Shown: piece by piece, positions 12,491 to 24,024 of the stretch
How positions within the stretch are numbered: the first letter of the stretch is position 1
Layout of the letters: each line of letters starts with the position of its first letter
NCBI GenBank assembly: GCA_028583605.1
Contig: CM053335.1
Span: 11,104,053 to 11,168,052 of the forward strand
Direction of reading: 5' to 3'
DNA length: 64,000 nucleotides
Source of the DNA: Dastarcus helophoroides
Taxonomy: Eukaryota > Arthropoda > Insecta > Coleoptera > Bothrideridae
Translations under genes and position numbers: made by a program
The notes under the pieces: generated by a model
Databases searched by the model: none
What the model saw: the letters and a program-made list of their open reading frames with translations, nothing else
Told to the model about the DNA's origin: nothing

Positions 12491-12496
12491 GTTCTA

Positions 12497-12572
12497 GAAG
12501 GGTGTTTCCCAACCGGTGTGTCGCGACACATAACTGAGTTGCAACACATAAGTGTGTCTTTGGAATTACTCA
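12497..12572 (+). mobile_element. possible hAT (Charlie-like) end
   Basis: The stretch GTTTCCCAACCGGTGTGTCG then CGACACATAACTGAGTTGCA, followed by CACATAAGTGTGTC, resembles from memory the subterminal region of Charlie-type hAT elements, which carry G-T-G-x-C-G-C-G-[A/G]-C-A-C near the tip. No opposite end or target duplication was found. Confidence 0.3.
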
Positions 12573-13169
12573 AATGTGACTCTTATATCGAACTCTGCTA
12601 ATTTAAAATGGAGAAAACAAGCCCCTTCGTTTCTTTTAGTCACTAAAACGTGAAGGAATTATTGAGAATTGTCTGCAGTGGTACAGAGAAAAAGAACTTT
12701 TGAGGAATAATTCGAATTAAAAATTTCTTAAAAAAGTTCGTTATTTTAAAGAAAAATCCAAAATTATAAAAAAATTGGACTTTTGAGGAACAAGCTTTCT
12801 AAAAAAAAGTGTTAAAGAAAAATTATAATGAATTTTTTTAGGAAAGAAGTCGAACTTTTGATAAATATTCGCAATTTCGCTCAAAAAATCCAAATTTCTA
12901 TAAATTGCTCTTTTTTTTAAACAAAAACTAAGAAAATACCTCATTTCGAGATAAGTCGTTTGTATATATAAGTAAATCTAAAGAAGCAGTAAAAAAAAAT
13001 AGAGAAAAGTTAAATTTTAAAGAAAAAAAATTAAAATTTTAATTAAATTCGAAAGGCGAAATTTCGATTGGTTTAAAAAATCTTACAAAAGAAACTCTAA
13101 ATTTCGAGAACCATTTTTTGGTAATTTTAGACTAGTCAGGATTTTGATATATTTCTTTCAACTTGAGGT

Positions 13170-15750
13170 TAGAGACCAACCGAAGCTTCAATTTCGGTTT
13201 CTATTTCGGGCAGTTTCGGGAAAAAAACAGGTTTTTGGCTGTAAGGTTGGGTCCTGCCCAAAAAAGACCGAAACTCAGCTCAGACGAAAATCCAAGTTTC
13301 AAGTTTAAATTCGTAATTTAAAGAAAAAAACTTCCATAAACAACTCGTCATTTTTAAACAAATTCGATATTTTCTCGGTATCTACATGTTTCGTTTTTAA
13401 CGTTTAAACTAAAAAGCTTCAGAAAAAGACCCAAAACTGCAAAAGAAATAATGAAAAATTAAAAACAAAAGTATATTCTGAAATTTTCGAGTGTAAAATG
13501 TAAACATCGAAGTTTGAGAAAAATATCTAACAAGAAATAATTTAAAACTGTGTCAATTGATTTAATTTTTAAAATGAAATTTCGAAAATATGTTGCAGCT
13601 TAAATTTTAAGTTGACATTTTAGAGAAAAAACTAACAATTTGAAGTTTAGCCTCTCTGAAGTTTTTCGAAGAAATCCAATGTTTTAAAAAAGCATATTTT
13701 ATGTAATAAAAAATCTAAATTGCAAGTTCATGTTTATATGTTTCATTTAAATCTCGAGCATTCGATTATAAAGTGAAAAATCTAATTATTTTCAAAGTTC
13801 TTACGTTTAAATACAAGTTTTCACTTAAAGTTTATATTTGTAGAAAAAACTTAAGATGTTAAATTTAAAGTCGAAGATTCGAGAAAAAATTCAACACTTC
13901 GAGGTAAAACTTGAAATTATAAATAGAAAATTTTTCGAAATTGTGCCTTATTTGTTCACGAAATTTCACCCCTGAATATAAAATTTCTAAAAGAAATATA
14001 AAATGTTTCAGTAAAAAAATAACACGCTTAAACAAATTTTAAAAAACAAAATAAAAATTTTTAGAAAAGGTCTAAATTTTGAGTTTTAAGTCGAAATTTG
14101 ATCAAAAAAAATTGAAAGTACAAGGTCTGAACCAAGAATTCTGCCAAGACATTTACGTTTCGAAAAAACCTTCAATTTATGAATGATAAATATTTTTTTA
14201 AATTCGAATTTATGCCCAACCAAATATTCGACTTACAGTCAATCTCAAATATTTCAATTTTTTTCGAACTTACTTAAGATTTGAAATACAAATTTTGTCC
14301 CCTGAAACCATGAAAGATTAAAAAAAACACAACAAAGTTTGCTCTAACGCGTTTCGATAGCTAAGCTACCATCACCAGTTAGTATCTCTCTAGAAACGAT
14401 AGCTTGGTTATCGAAGCGCGTTAGAGCAACTTCGGTTGTGTTTTTTGATCTTAGTTTCAGGGGACAAGATTTCAATTTTTGAAGATAACCAAGGACCGGA
14501 CTGGTCCTTGGTTATCTTCAATAATTCTGGTAGACGGACTGTCTACCAGAATTATTGTTCAAGATTTCACAAATCACCAGAAGTTTCTAGTAAAACTTGT
14601 AATTTTGAATTTAATGCTGAAGCTTCCAGAAAAAATCCAACATTTCAAGGTTAAACCTTAAATTTGAAAAAAATGTTGATCCAACTCATTTTTTTCAAAA
14701 ATTTGCATTCTGTTACTTTCTGACCTTTGATTTCCAAATTAAAATTTATCATAACAATGTGCGATATTATAATTTAAAAAATTCAAGCACGAAAGCTCTA
14801 GAAAAATGCCTAGATTTTGGTAAAAGTTATAAATTAAAGAAGAAGTAAAAGTTCAAATGTTGGAAAAACCTAATATCTTATTAAAATTATAAATATTTCA
14901 TTGTTTTTGCCGAGAATATTTAAGAATAGGAAACATTTGAAAACTAGAAAATTAGGTGAACTTTTTTTTCAAATCTAATGTTGTTTGGAAGTTTGCACTT
15001 TGATTAAAATTGTAGATTTTTTTAATCAAATTTTACATTAAAACTCAAAATATTACGATAAAATTAAGAATTTGAGGAAAACAGTCAACAATTTAAAGAA
15101 AATCCTGAAAATTAATAAAAAATTTCAATATTTACATTACATTACATCACAAAATATTGACTTTAAACTTAAATATTTGGTTTTTTCTTGATATTTTCTT
15201 TAAAACCTTAAATTTTTGTAAAAAATTCAAAATTTTGAAAAAGTTTTGTTAATTAATTTATTTTTTTTAAATTTCCGAAATTGGTTATTTATTTTCTAAA
15301 ATCTTGACTTTAAATTCGAAATGTTTGCTCCCTTTTTTATAAATATGGATGATTTCTAAGATTTCTCGTTTTTTTGCAATTTGCAATTTAATTTTTTTTA
15401 ATTTACAATTTAACTTTACAATTTAAATTTTAAAAAAAAACGTGCAAAATTCAAGTTTACAGTTCAAACTTTGAAAAAAAATCTAGGTTTTGAGCATTGG
15501 AAATTTTGTTGGTTTTCTTAGCTTGCATAAGACTGCGAATTTTTTAAAATTTAAGTATTTAACTATGCTCAGTAAAGCTACTAACTAGTAGCTACTGGTA
15601 GCTGCTTGTTACTGTTTCCTTTTATTGCATCTGTATATGAATGCAATTGTCATAAGTTTTGAGTTCTGGTTTTGGCCGACACCAGAATAGAAGCGAAAAT
15701 TCGGTTTCTGTTTCGATTTCGGCCAAAAATTTAGTTTCGGTCGCTCTCTA
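13170..15750. mobile_element. hAT transposon hAT-2, non-autonomous, perfect 8-bp target duplication
   Basis: Ends TAGAGACCAACCGAA and the imperfect inverse CGGTCGCTCTCTA; identical 8-bp duplications CTTGAGGT at 13162-13169 and 15751-15758. Length 2581 bp. Beyond the tips both ends carry AATTTCGGTTTCTATTTCGG-like subterminal sequence in inverted order (about 13188 and 15690). The interior is AT-rich filler without a transposase. It is a different hAT family from the CAGTGGCGGC elements. A Penelope palindrome is nested at 14285-14520. Confidence 0.87.
14285..14520. repeat. Penelope-derived palindromic repeat nested in hAT-2
   Basis: Head-to-head pair. The minus half runs from about 14285 to 14385 and the plus half from about 14386 to 14520. 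Both halves carry the hairpin (GATAGC arms) and an A-[A/G]-C-G-C-G-T-T-A-G-A-G-C block, but the CTGAAGA block is mutated in each (CTGGTGA in the minus half, CTAGAAA in the plus half). The tail continues into GGACTGGTCCTTGGTTATC. Confidence 0.7.
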
Positions 15751-16130
15751 CTTGAGGTAAGGTCGAAATTTTGGAAAAAAATCCAAATTGTGTACATTTA
15801 GAGATTGAGATGTCGCGATAAGTCGAAATTTTAAGAGAGAACTCAAAACTCGAAGTAATTTTTGGAGAAAATTAGATATTTTGAGAAAAAATGTCGAAGT
15901 GTCGTTATAAAATGAAGAAGCGAATTTTTAAGCAAAAATGCGAACTTTTTAAATCAATTTTTTAAAACTACACTAAAAATTATGTAAAGGTTACACGGAA
16001 AATAACGCAATTTCTAGAAATTTTAAAAGAAACATTACATTTTTTTAAAGACAAAAACGCAATATTTTAGAAAAAGTCGACGCTTTGAGAAATACTTGAA
16101 ATTTCAGTAAATGAAAGAAATTTCTATATA

Positions 16131-17094
16131 CAGTCAAACCTCCCTATAACGAACCTCAATATACCGAATTCTAGAGGTTCGTTTCAATTTCAATAAATGA
16201 AAGAAATTTCTATATACAGTCAAACCTCCCTATAACGAACCTCCATATACCAAATTCTAGAGGTTCGTGATAGGGAGGTTTGAATGTATATAGAAATTTC
16301 TTTCATTTCAAAAAATTCGTCGACGTTTTGAGAAATAATTGAAATTTTAATAAATGAAAGAAATTTCTATATACAGTCAAACCTCCCTATAACGAACCTC
16401 CATATACCGAATTCTAGAGGTTCGTGATAGGGAGGTTTGAATGTATATAGAAATTTCTTTCATTTATTAAAATTTCAATTATTTCTCAAAACGTGGACAA
16501 ATTTTTTCAGGAAACGTACCATTGTAAGCAAATTTACACCTAATATTACCTCCACTTAACAAACAGGATACCTCCTTAAAATTTTTGAACCAAGATTTTT
16601 CAAGGTTTAATTAGTTTTAATAACCGCCTTCTGTTTGGAGTAGGTTCCTTATACCTTGTGCTAATGACATTATAAGTATTGATTCGTTTATAATTGCCTG
16701 TCTTTCAAAATAAGTAAATATTTAATTTTTGGGATACCCCATGCTAATGACATTGTTTACTTCGTTAGTATATAGTATAGTATACACTTTGTTAGTATAA
16801 AGGAGGTTTAAAGTTTGAGAACACACCTGAAATTGTTTTCAGTGCGTTAAATAAGTGCCAAGTATTTTTTGAAAAGCAAACATTTTTTAAATTCCTTCTT
16901 CAGACAGAAATAACAATTTTTTTAAATTAAGTTAAATTTATCTGCATATGTTTGATTACATATTTTTAAATAAATGTTTAATATGAAATTTAACATGTGA
17001 TTTGTGTATTTTTAATGCTACCTCCCTATAACGAAAACCTCTCTATAACGAATTTTTTGTAGGATCTTGGAATTCGTTATAGGGAGGTTTGACT
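16131..17094. mobile_element. pogo/Tigger-like MITE cluster
   Basis: CAGTCAAACCTCCCTATAAC followed by GAACCTC, preceded by TATA, occurs at 16131, about 16218 and about 16374; the latter two continue into their own inverse (GTGATAGGGAGGTTTGAATG), forming near-perfect palindromes of about 72 bp whose symmetry extends into the flanking ATGAAAGAAATTTCTATATA. A matching terminus lies at 17022-17094 (CTCCCTATAACGAAAACCTC and GTTATAGGGAGGTTTGACT). The terminal sequence and TA context fit pogo/Tigger elements. No transposase. Nested or partially duplicated copies are likely. Confidence 0.65.
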
Positions 17095-17099
17095 CTTTT

Positions 17100-17925
17100 T
17101 AAAGGAAAACTTAGATTTCTGTTTAAAATTTCAGAAATGAAAAATTAGACAAAATTTGAATTTTAAACAAAAATATAGAAATGAAAAAAGAAGTTGCAAG
17201 AATTTAAAATTTTCACATCAAATTTCTTTTAAAAAAAATACGAAAAAAGTCAAAATTTCAAGAAAATTTGAATTTTTCAACATATTTATTTAAACAAAAT
17301 TTAAAATTTTCAGCAAGGAGTTCAATTTTGAGAAAAAGAAATTTCTATAAAAATAAAATTTAAAGTTAAATCGAAAAATCAAAATTCCATGAAACATTTC
17401 AAGAAAATGCCAAAATTTATAATAAACAGTTTTTGTGAAGTCTTGCGAAAAATGTTAATTCAAAAAAAAAGTCGAAATTTCGATTTTTGCTAATAAATCT
17501 TTAAGATCTTTTAAAGGTTTTTATTGGAATTTCTTTTTCAAAATTCCATTTTTTTAGAAAATTTTCGCAAAATTTCTATTTTAGGATCAACAAATTAACG
17601 AAAATTAAAAACTTTTAAAATTAAAAGAAATTTCTTTAGAAATATTCAATTTTTTTAGCAAATTTTTGGCAACATTTCTATTTTGGAGTCAACATAATAA
17701 CAAAAATTAGGAAGTTTTAGCTTAAAAACTGAAAAATTTGCGAAAAAAATTAAACAACTTGAAATTTATTTCAAAAGTTTAGTCCAGAATTTTCAGAAAA
17801 AGTTCAAATTTTGAAATTCACAAAAAGAATTTACCCATTCACTGCTGATTCAAAAATGTATAAAAACTGCAGGTGCCCAATATATCTTATACTATTAAAT
17901 GATTTATGTATAATATACTAAGATT
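17100..17925. repeat. AT-rich degenerate short-motif filler
   Basis: Degenerate repetition of motifs like AAAAGTCGAAATTTTGAAAA, the same filler that makes up the bodies of the hAT elements here. No coding potential. Confidence 0.55.
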
Positions 17926-18052
17926 AAAAAACACAACAGAGGTTGCAAAGGAGCAACCTTAGTTGTGTTTTTTAATCTTTCTTGATTTCAGAGGGCAAGA
18001 TTTGTATTTCAGTTTTTGAAGATAACCAAAGACCAGTCCGTTCCACCAAAAA
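17926..18052 (+). repeat. Penelope-derived tail, minimal palindrome
   Basis: AAAACACAACAGAGGTTGC meets its inverse after a short spacer, then the usual tail follows (TTGTGTTTTTTAATCTTTCT, GGCAAGATTTGTATTTCAG, ending CAGTCCGTTCCACCA). The hammerhead-like core has been deleted. Confidence 0.65.
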
Positions 18053-18489
18053 AAAAAAAAAAATCGAAACATAAAAGTCAAAAATTCGAAAAAAAAAGAT
18101 AGCGAAATTCATATAAAAATACTCAAAACTTTCACTCCAATCTCATAATTTTGTCTTTGAACTTTAAACTCGCCAAAACCAAGATAAAATTCACGCTTTT
18201 TAACAAAATTGCGAAATTTTTAGTAGAATTAAATACGAAAAATATTAATTCCGCAAAATTACAAAAAATACAAAATGTCTTTATCATTGGGTTAGATAGT
18301 TGAAATGTATCTAACAAAAAGAGAAAAGTTTTCACGTGTCGCAAAATTTTATCTAATCTTTGAGTGTGTTACTAATGGAAAAATTTGGAACCATCAAAAG
18401 AATGATTAACAGAACTTCGGAAATGTGTTTTTTTTGAATTGTTTGCGCCAAAAACATTCCGAAATTTTTATGACAGACAATCGCATCTG

Positions 18490-18835
18490 ATATGCATATA
18501 TGTAACACTTCTATTGTATATGGCGTGTTGTGTATAATCGGCACTGCAAAATGCTTTGTCAAAAAGGTGAGATGAAAGTATATGTCGTACTCTTTCGAGG
18601 ACCAGCATTCATTCGTTTATAGCGGAACAGATGACAAGATGGGCGGGAACAATAATAAATAAATGATAACAATGACGACTGCCGTGAAGAGGGATATTTG
18701 AAGTAAACTTTGGGATTGGTTAATATATTCTGTCCTCGAAAAAGACAAACCATCTCGCCTTTTTGACACAAACAAAAGGACAAAACACGCCATGTAGAAG
18801 TATTACATATACGGTGATATGTAGCGATCTTCTTG
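18490..18835. repeat. foldback repeat of about 345 bp
   Basis: Left arm (about 18505-18610, with TATATGGCGTGTTGTG, TTTTTGACA-type and TCGAGGACCAG segments in order) is the imperfect inverse of 18730-18830 (TGTCCTCGAAAAAGAC, CTCGCCTTTTTGACACA, AAAACACGCCATGTAG). It is probably a MITE or foldback element. Three short minus-strand frames between 18353 and 19033 overlap the arms and show no motif, so I do not call genes there. Confidence 0.5.
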
Positions 18836-19369
18836 TATATTGCAGAAAACAAAATCTTGTGTATTACATAAATCGAATATTTGTATAAGGTAAGACATTC
18901 CAAAAGCTTGGACCGCGACTCGTAAATTCTTGGGTCGAGCTTGATGGTTTCGAGGCTTGTAGATGTTACACCCCTCTGTGCTAATTTTTTTTGTAGTTAT
19001 TCGGTCAAAGCTGGCGGCGGCGGTATGAAACATTCATCAAAATGATCTACGAGGCATAAATGGTGGAGTTACAGCACATTACGTCGTTTAATAAAACACC
19101 TAATGTGTCATATCTTATGCCGAGGCATTAATTCAAATAAGACTTTAAAGTGGCCGTGGTTTTGTACCTTACGATGCAAACTCTACAAGAATTATAATCA
19201 AATTAATAATTACACTGGTTAAAAAAATTGAAATTTTGTTATGTCACATGAACTTTTTTTGTATTTTTTAATAGTGTTAGTTGTTGTCATTTAAAATAAG
19301 CAGTTTTGAAATTTTAATCAGCCACGATATTTGTTTGTTAAATGTTTGAAAAATGATGGATATCCAGTG
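18836..19369. other. no gene recognised
   Basis: No coding region or repeat recognised. Confidence 0.35.
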
Positions 19370-19715
19370 CGTTATCGGTTCGAATAATTATTAACACTTG
19401 GTGAATTGAACCCCCTTTATTTCCAAACTAAACTGGGAACACTACAACTGAATAATTATTTCTCTTATTCATTGAGTTCTAACTACTAACTCACTAACTA
19501 CACTAGCTAACTGCGAGAAAGGCGATCGCCTTATATAGGTCCCGCTTTCGGGTTCTAGAAGTTTCCAGCAGATACGACGTTTTTCAAAATTTCTGGAACA
19601 TTTATCTGCCGTTTGCTTCATTATCGCAACCGCTTTCCCTTATCAGATTTTTCTACAAAATTTCCTTACGTTCTAAATTCTATAATTATATTTCGCTACA
19701 ATAACATAACAAATG
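19370..19715 (-). mobile_element. LTR-like segment (possible solo LTR)
   Basis: On the minus strand the order is that of a retrotransposon LTR: a core promoter (CCTATATAAGGCGATCGCC, about 19523-19541), an initiator-like CAGTTAG about 27 bases downstream, about 80 bases of transcribed sequence, the signal AATAAA inside GGAAATAAAGGGGG (about 19410-19430), and then GTGTTAATAATTATTC. No gag, pol, primer-binding site or second LTR is visible. It could also be a host promoter or terminator fragment. Confidence 0.4.
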
Positions 19716-19717
19716 TA

Positions 19718-21985
19718 CCGGGTGGCCAACTAAGAAAGGACGCCGGCTATATCTCAGCAACGAACCATCCCACAGTTTTGAGAAAAAAATTTCTTTAAGA
19801 AAAGTGGCCCTGAAAAATCGCTGGAGAATATTTTTGAGGTTCTAAAATGACCGCTAGGTGGCGTAATACCTGAAGCTAAATAGAAAATTAGGATTTTCTC
19901 AAAATTGCTTAATTAAGGTATAGTGAAAATGCATGCACTGTAATCCTAGAGTAGTTTCAATATGTTTTTGTTCTACACTCTTTCTTCTATCTCTAAAAAT
20001 AAAGTGGTGGGGAGACATCAAAAAAAAATTTTTTAAATACCATTTACTTCAGTTAGCCTCAATAAAATTTAACAAATTTAGTCTCTATAGAAAGAGTGTT
20101 ATTTAGTCTATCGAAAGCACTTTCATATGTTTTTATCTTAAAATTATTGTCGTTGCTACAGCGCGTTATATAAAATGGTAACAAATTTCGCCGTTTTTCT
20201 AAAAAAAATTAAGTAGGAAGATATGTTAATTTTGATGTACTAAAATAGAGAATTAAAAGTCCTAGATATCAGTGAAAACCGCAACTCGATATCTTTTATC
20301 TAATTGGAGATATTGGCAAATAAAATTTCAGTAACGTAAAAGCTTGATGACGTTGTTTACCATTTAGAATACGAAATCAGAGGAAGTTTAGAATTTCTGT
20401 TAGATAATATAAAAATCAGTAATTAACATACGTTTAATGATCTAACAGTAATAACAGAGAATAATGTAAAAAAATTAACCGAAAAAACAATCCAATATTC
20501 AAAAAAGTAAAAAAAATACACTGCATTACATTAAAAATGTTAAATTAATATCCTCTAATGACTGGAGCCCTAGATGTTCAAACTAATTGCATCCCATCAT
20601 TTTAATGTAGTAAATCCTCTGAAGAATGAACAACACTGCAATTTTAACTTTTACCATTGACCATTCTGCCCTTTTAAATATTGTTTCTTATTCTTTCGAT
20701 CATGCCCTTTCTTTTGTAGGCTTGTTGGCAAAAACAAGGTCTTCTATTCGCTTGACAAATAAAAATCAAGGCAAGTCAGATCTGGGAACCTGGATGGCCA
20801 AGAAAACTGACTTCCACTTCCTATCTACCTGCCACGTGGGCCTGGTTTTGAACGGTGATTCAGCATATCCCCAAGTCATTAGCTATTGTTCTGACACTTA
20901 AATGAGGATTAAATTTCACATATTCTAAAACATTTATAATATTTTGCTCGTTTCTTCTGAACATAGCAACATGCACATTTCCTGTGGTGCGTCTGCGATG
21001 CATCAGTCTGTAGTAGTAGGAAAACTCTTTCCCTTTGATTACGTTTCTCGGGATACTGCACGCGTAGATTTAGCAGCATCCCTTGCATTTTCATGCATTC
21101 GAAATAAATGGTTAGTTAGCATGTCAAATGCTTCTTCATTTGTTTAAATCTTTTAATTTTAAAAATTGAAATACAAATCTTGTCTCCTGAAACCAATTTT
21201 TTATTTTATAAAGAAATGTAAAAGCGGAAATAACAATTCAGTTAGAAGAGCAGGTAGTAAACACGTTTGCAACCTTAAATATTTGCACTTTTTTATTTTA
21301 TTTTTGCAGTTAACTTATTTCAAAGGCCACTTTACCAATTTTGAAGATAAATTATGTGATTATTTATAACTTAAACTTTGTTTGTCAATATCTTCGGTTA
21401 GAAAAAAGATATCGAGTTGCGATTTTTACTGATATTTAGGGCTTTTGATTCTCTATTTTAATATTTTCAAATTGACATATCATTCTATTTAATTTTTTTT
21501 TAGAAAAACGGCGAAATTTGTTACTGTTTTATATAACGCACTGTAGCAACGACAATAATTTTAAAATAAAAACACGTGAAAGTGTCGTCGATAGCCTAAA
21601 TAGCACTCTTTCTATAAAGACTAAATTTGTTAAATTTCCTTAAGGCTAACCGAAGTAAATGGTATTTAAAAAAAATTTTTTTCGACGTCTCCCCACCACT
21701 TTATTTTTAAAGACAGAACAAAAAGTGTAAAGCAAAACAAATCAAAAATATTCTAGGATTACAATGCATGTATTTTCCATATACCTTAATTAGGCAAAAT
21801 TTAGAGAAAATTCTAATTTTCTATTCAGTGTTACCTATTACGCCACCTAGCGGTCATTTTAGAACTTCAAAAATATTTTCCATCGATTTTTCAGAGCTAC
21901 TTTTCTTATTGAAATTTTGTCCCCAAAGCTGTAAAGTGATTCGTTGCTGAGATATAGCCGGTGTCCTTTCTTAATTGGCACCCGG
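19718..21985 (-). mobile_element. Tc1/mariner-superfamily (DUF4817-type) transposon with long inverted repeats, core deleted
   Basis: Starts CCGGGTGGCCAACTAAGAAA and ends with the imperfect inverse TTTCTTAATTGGCACCCGG; TA abuts both ends (19716-19717, 21986-21987), although the inverse symmetry extends a few bases outward so the exact tip is uncertain. The arms are about 610 bp each (19718 to about 20325 and about 21365 to 21985), unusually long. The 1.04-kb centre carries transposase remnants on the minus strand. A short Penelope tail fragment sits at about 21165-21195. Confidence 0.75.
20700..21094 (-). pseudogene. DUF4817-type transposase, N- and C-terminal remnants fused
   Basis: Minus strand, several frames. 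In order I see a YPEKRNQRERVFLLLQ block (the DUF4817 helix normally reads Y-P-x-R-R-x-P-x-R-x-x-F-x-x-L), then NPHLSVRTIANDLGIC (helix-turn-helix of the N-P-x-x-S-x-R-x-I-A type), and almost at once a region readable, across shifts, as GR*IGSGSQFSWPSRFPDLT followed by CLDFYLSSE, equivalent to the G-R-W-I-G-x-x-x-P-x-x-W-P-x-R-S-P-D-L-T-P-x-D-F-F-L-W-G block around the third catalytic Asp (codon at 20766-20768). The segment between, which should hold the first two catalytic Asp, is missing. An in-frame stop follows SSE. Non-functional. Confidence 0.6.
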
Positions 21986-21989
21986 TACA

Positions 21990-23927
21990 TTAGGAACTTA
22001 TAATTTTTGTTTTTTTAGATTATTTATCTTTTAATTGGTTCCTCTTGATCAAGCAGTAGTAGTCAGTCAACTCCCTTGAGTTTAATCTGCCCTGATAAGG
22101 TTTTTTCATCAGTGGAATGTCCGCATGAAACTCATCAGTTTTTCTCACTTAGAGCGTCTCAGAGTCCCCTAATTCGTAGGAATAAAATCAAGAAACGTGT
22201 CTAAAAAATGAATCTTGTTCTTCATATTGCAACCGAAAGTTTTATAATCTAATACAAGTTTTGTAACCAAATATCTTTAGATGTCACTCTTATGGTAAAC
22301 CAAAAAATTTCTAATTAAATTTTTAAAGCATCTTCATGCTGATTTTTTCAAATCATTTAATTTTTCTTTAAACAACGAGTCTTTCATTAATTTTCCTAAT
22401 TTGAGGTTCTACTACTCCTACTACTTCACTCATTCTAGGGAATTTCTCTTTGAAATTAAAAATCCATTTTTATTGACTTGAAGTGGTGGTAGAAATATAC
22501 CAGAGAGCTTTACAAGTGTAAATGCTTCATAATTTTCTATTTACAAATTAAAGATTTACGTCTAGGACAAACTGTTTCTTAACTGTGATTTTTACGATCC
22601 CTTGTGTCTCATTTACATAAAATCTCCCCAAATTTTAATGATAAAAAAGGCGTCGAATGGAGAACTAATATGGTAATGATATTATGTTTTATTTCTGATA
22701 AAATTTGTTAAGATGTAAATAATATATGGATCTAAATAAAAGCGAACAGTTTTTGCGAAGACTACATTTTCAAAAATAAATTTTACCCTGTCACAAGAAA
22801 ACTGGGGGTGATGGAAAAAGTTAAGTACGGTTTCATGGGGGTAAGTACTCCAAACACAATAACCAATCAGAGTCCAAACACAATTACCTACCAAAGTCCA
22901 AACACAATTACCTACCAGAGTTCGTGTGACAAAATCAGTGTTGACCAGTGTTATTAATTTCATTAGCATCAGATGCAAATTCGAAAAATTTTAAAATCAT
23001 AAGTTTTGGGATAGAAAAAAATATGGTTGGTGGCTTACGTCCATTTGTTATCCGATGGGAAACAGACATCACGTTAATAAGTATTAAGTACCTTTAAGCA
23101 ATATTTAACGACGAATATGCATATTGAGGTATCTTCTCACAATACCTTCTGCAGTGAATGCAAATGTAATTAAAGTAATTTTTCACTTAATATTTTCGAA
23201 TGTATTGGAAGTGTTATACCTTTGTGTGAATGTCTTGCAGCTTGTAATATACGACGTAAGCAACAATGGACTATTTTACCACGAGTTTTATTATTATTTC
23301 ATTAGTCTATAGAACGATAAATTGAAATATACCTTAATACCACTAAATAAATTATATTTTGCTTTCCATTATTGCATTAATGTTTCAATGCAATAAATTA
23401 CATTTTTTTTCTAATTTACTCCCTTGTAATACTCTTCTGTGAGTAGTAGTAATTCTAATTTGATATTTTTTTTTGATTTTCAACGACTTATTTGCTTTAG
23501 GATTCATGTTATCCATCCAACAATGAAACAGCCTTCTCATAAATCAATGCTTCGTTATTATTATTAATATAATAATTATAAATATTATTATCATATTGTA
23601 GAATTGGGATTATTATCGATTAGCGTGCCAGGCTCGAAATTTTGCCATGAAACATATTATAATCTCTAGTAATTAAAAAAAATCAACTACAATGTAATAT
23701 TGTGAAGTTTCGAAAATTTCTACGAAAACGTCTAATGTTCGAACTTAAAATCAATTTTTTTAATTAACATAAACATTCTGTAACTTTTCTGCATTAATTT
23801 CAAGTTACTTTGAAAAAATAACTTTTAAAAATTAAATTTTAGCTTTTCTTTAAATTTTAAATTTAGTCTTAATATTTCTAAATATTTTTTTATTATTATA
23901 TTGTTATATTATTTTTTAACTTGAATT
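21990..23927. other. no gene recognised; contains a 24-bp minisatellite
   Basis: About 1.9 kb without a recognisable gene. The 98-codon minus frame at 22682-22978 owes its LVGNCVWT repeats to the minisatellite. From about 23690 the sequence passes into AT-rich filler. Confidence 0.4.
22849..22920 (+). repeat. 24-bp minisatellite, 3 copies
   Basis: Three consecutive 24-bp units beginning TCCAAACACAAT; the second and third are almost identical. Confidence 0.9.
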
Positions 23928-24024
23928 ACCAAGTTTGTTCCCTGGACCAAGAAAAATTAAAAACACAACGCGTTTCGATAGTCAAGCTATCATCTTCAAT
24001 ATCTCTCTGAAGATGATAACTTGG
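23928..24024 (-). repeat. Penelope-derived hammerhead-like fragment
   Basis: The minus strand carries TTGAAGA, a hairpin (GATAGC/ACTATC), then intact GAAACGCGTTGTG; the first core base is T instead of C. A second, plus-oriented CTGAAGATGATAAC starts at about 24007 and is cut by the hAT end at 24025. Confidence 0.65.

Noticed and set aside
18353..19033. Three minus-strand frames of 69-114 codons
   Set aside because: They overlap a foldback repeat and each other, and contain no motif or splice logic.
20626..20901. 91-codon plus-strand frame
   Set aside because: It lies antisense to the recognisable transposase C-terminus (third catalytic Asp block) on the minus strand.
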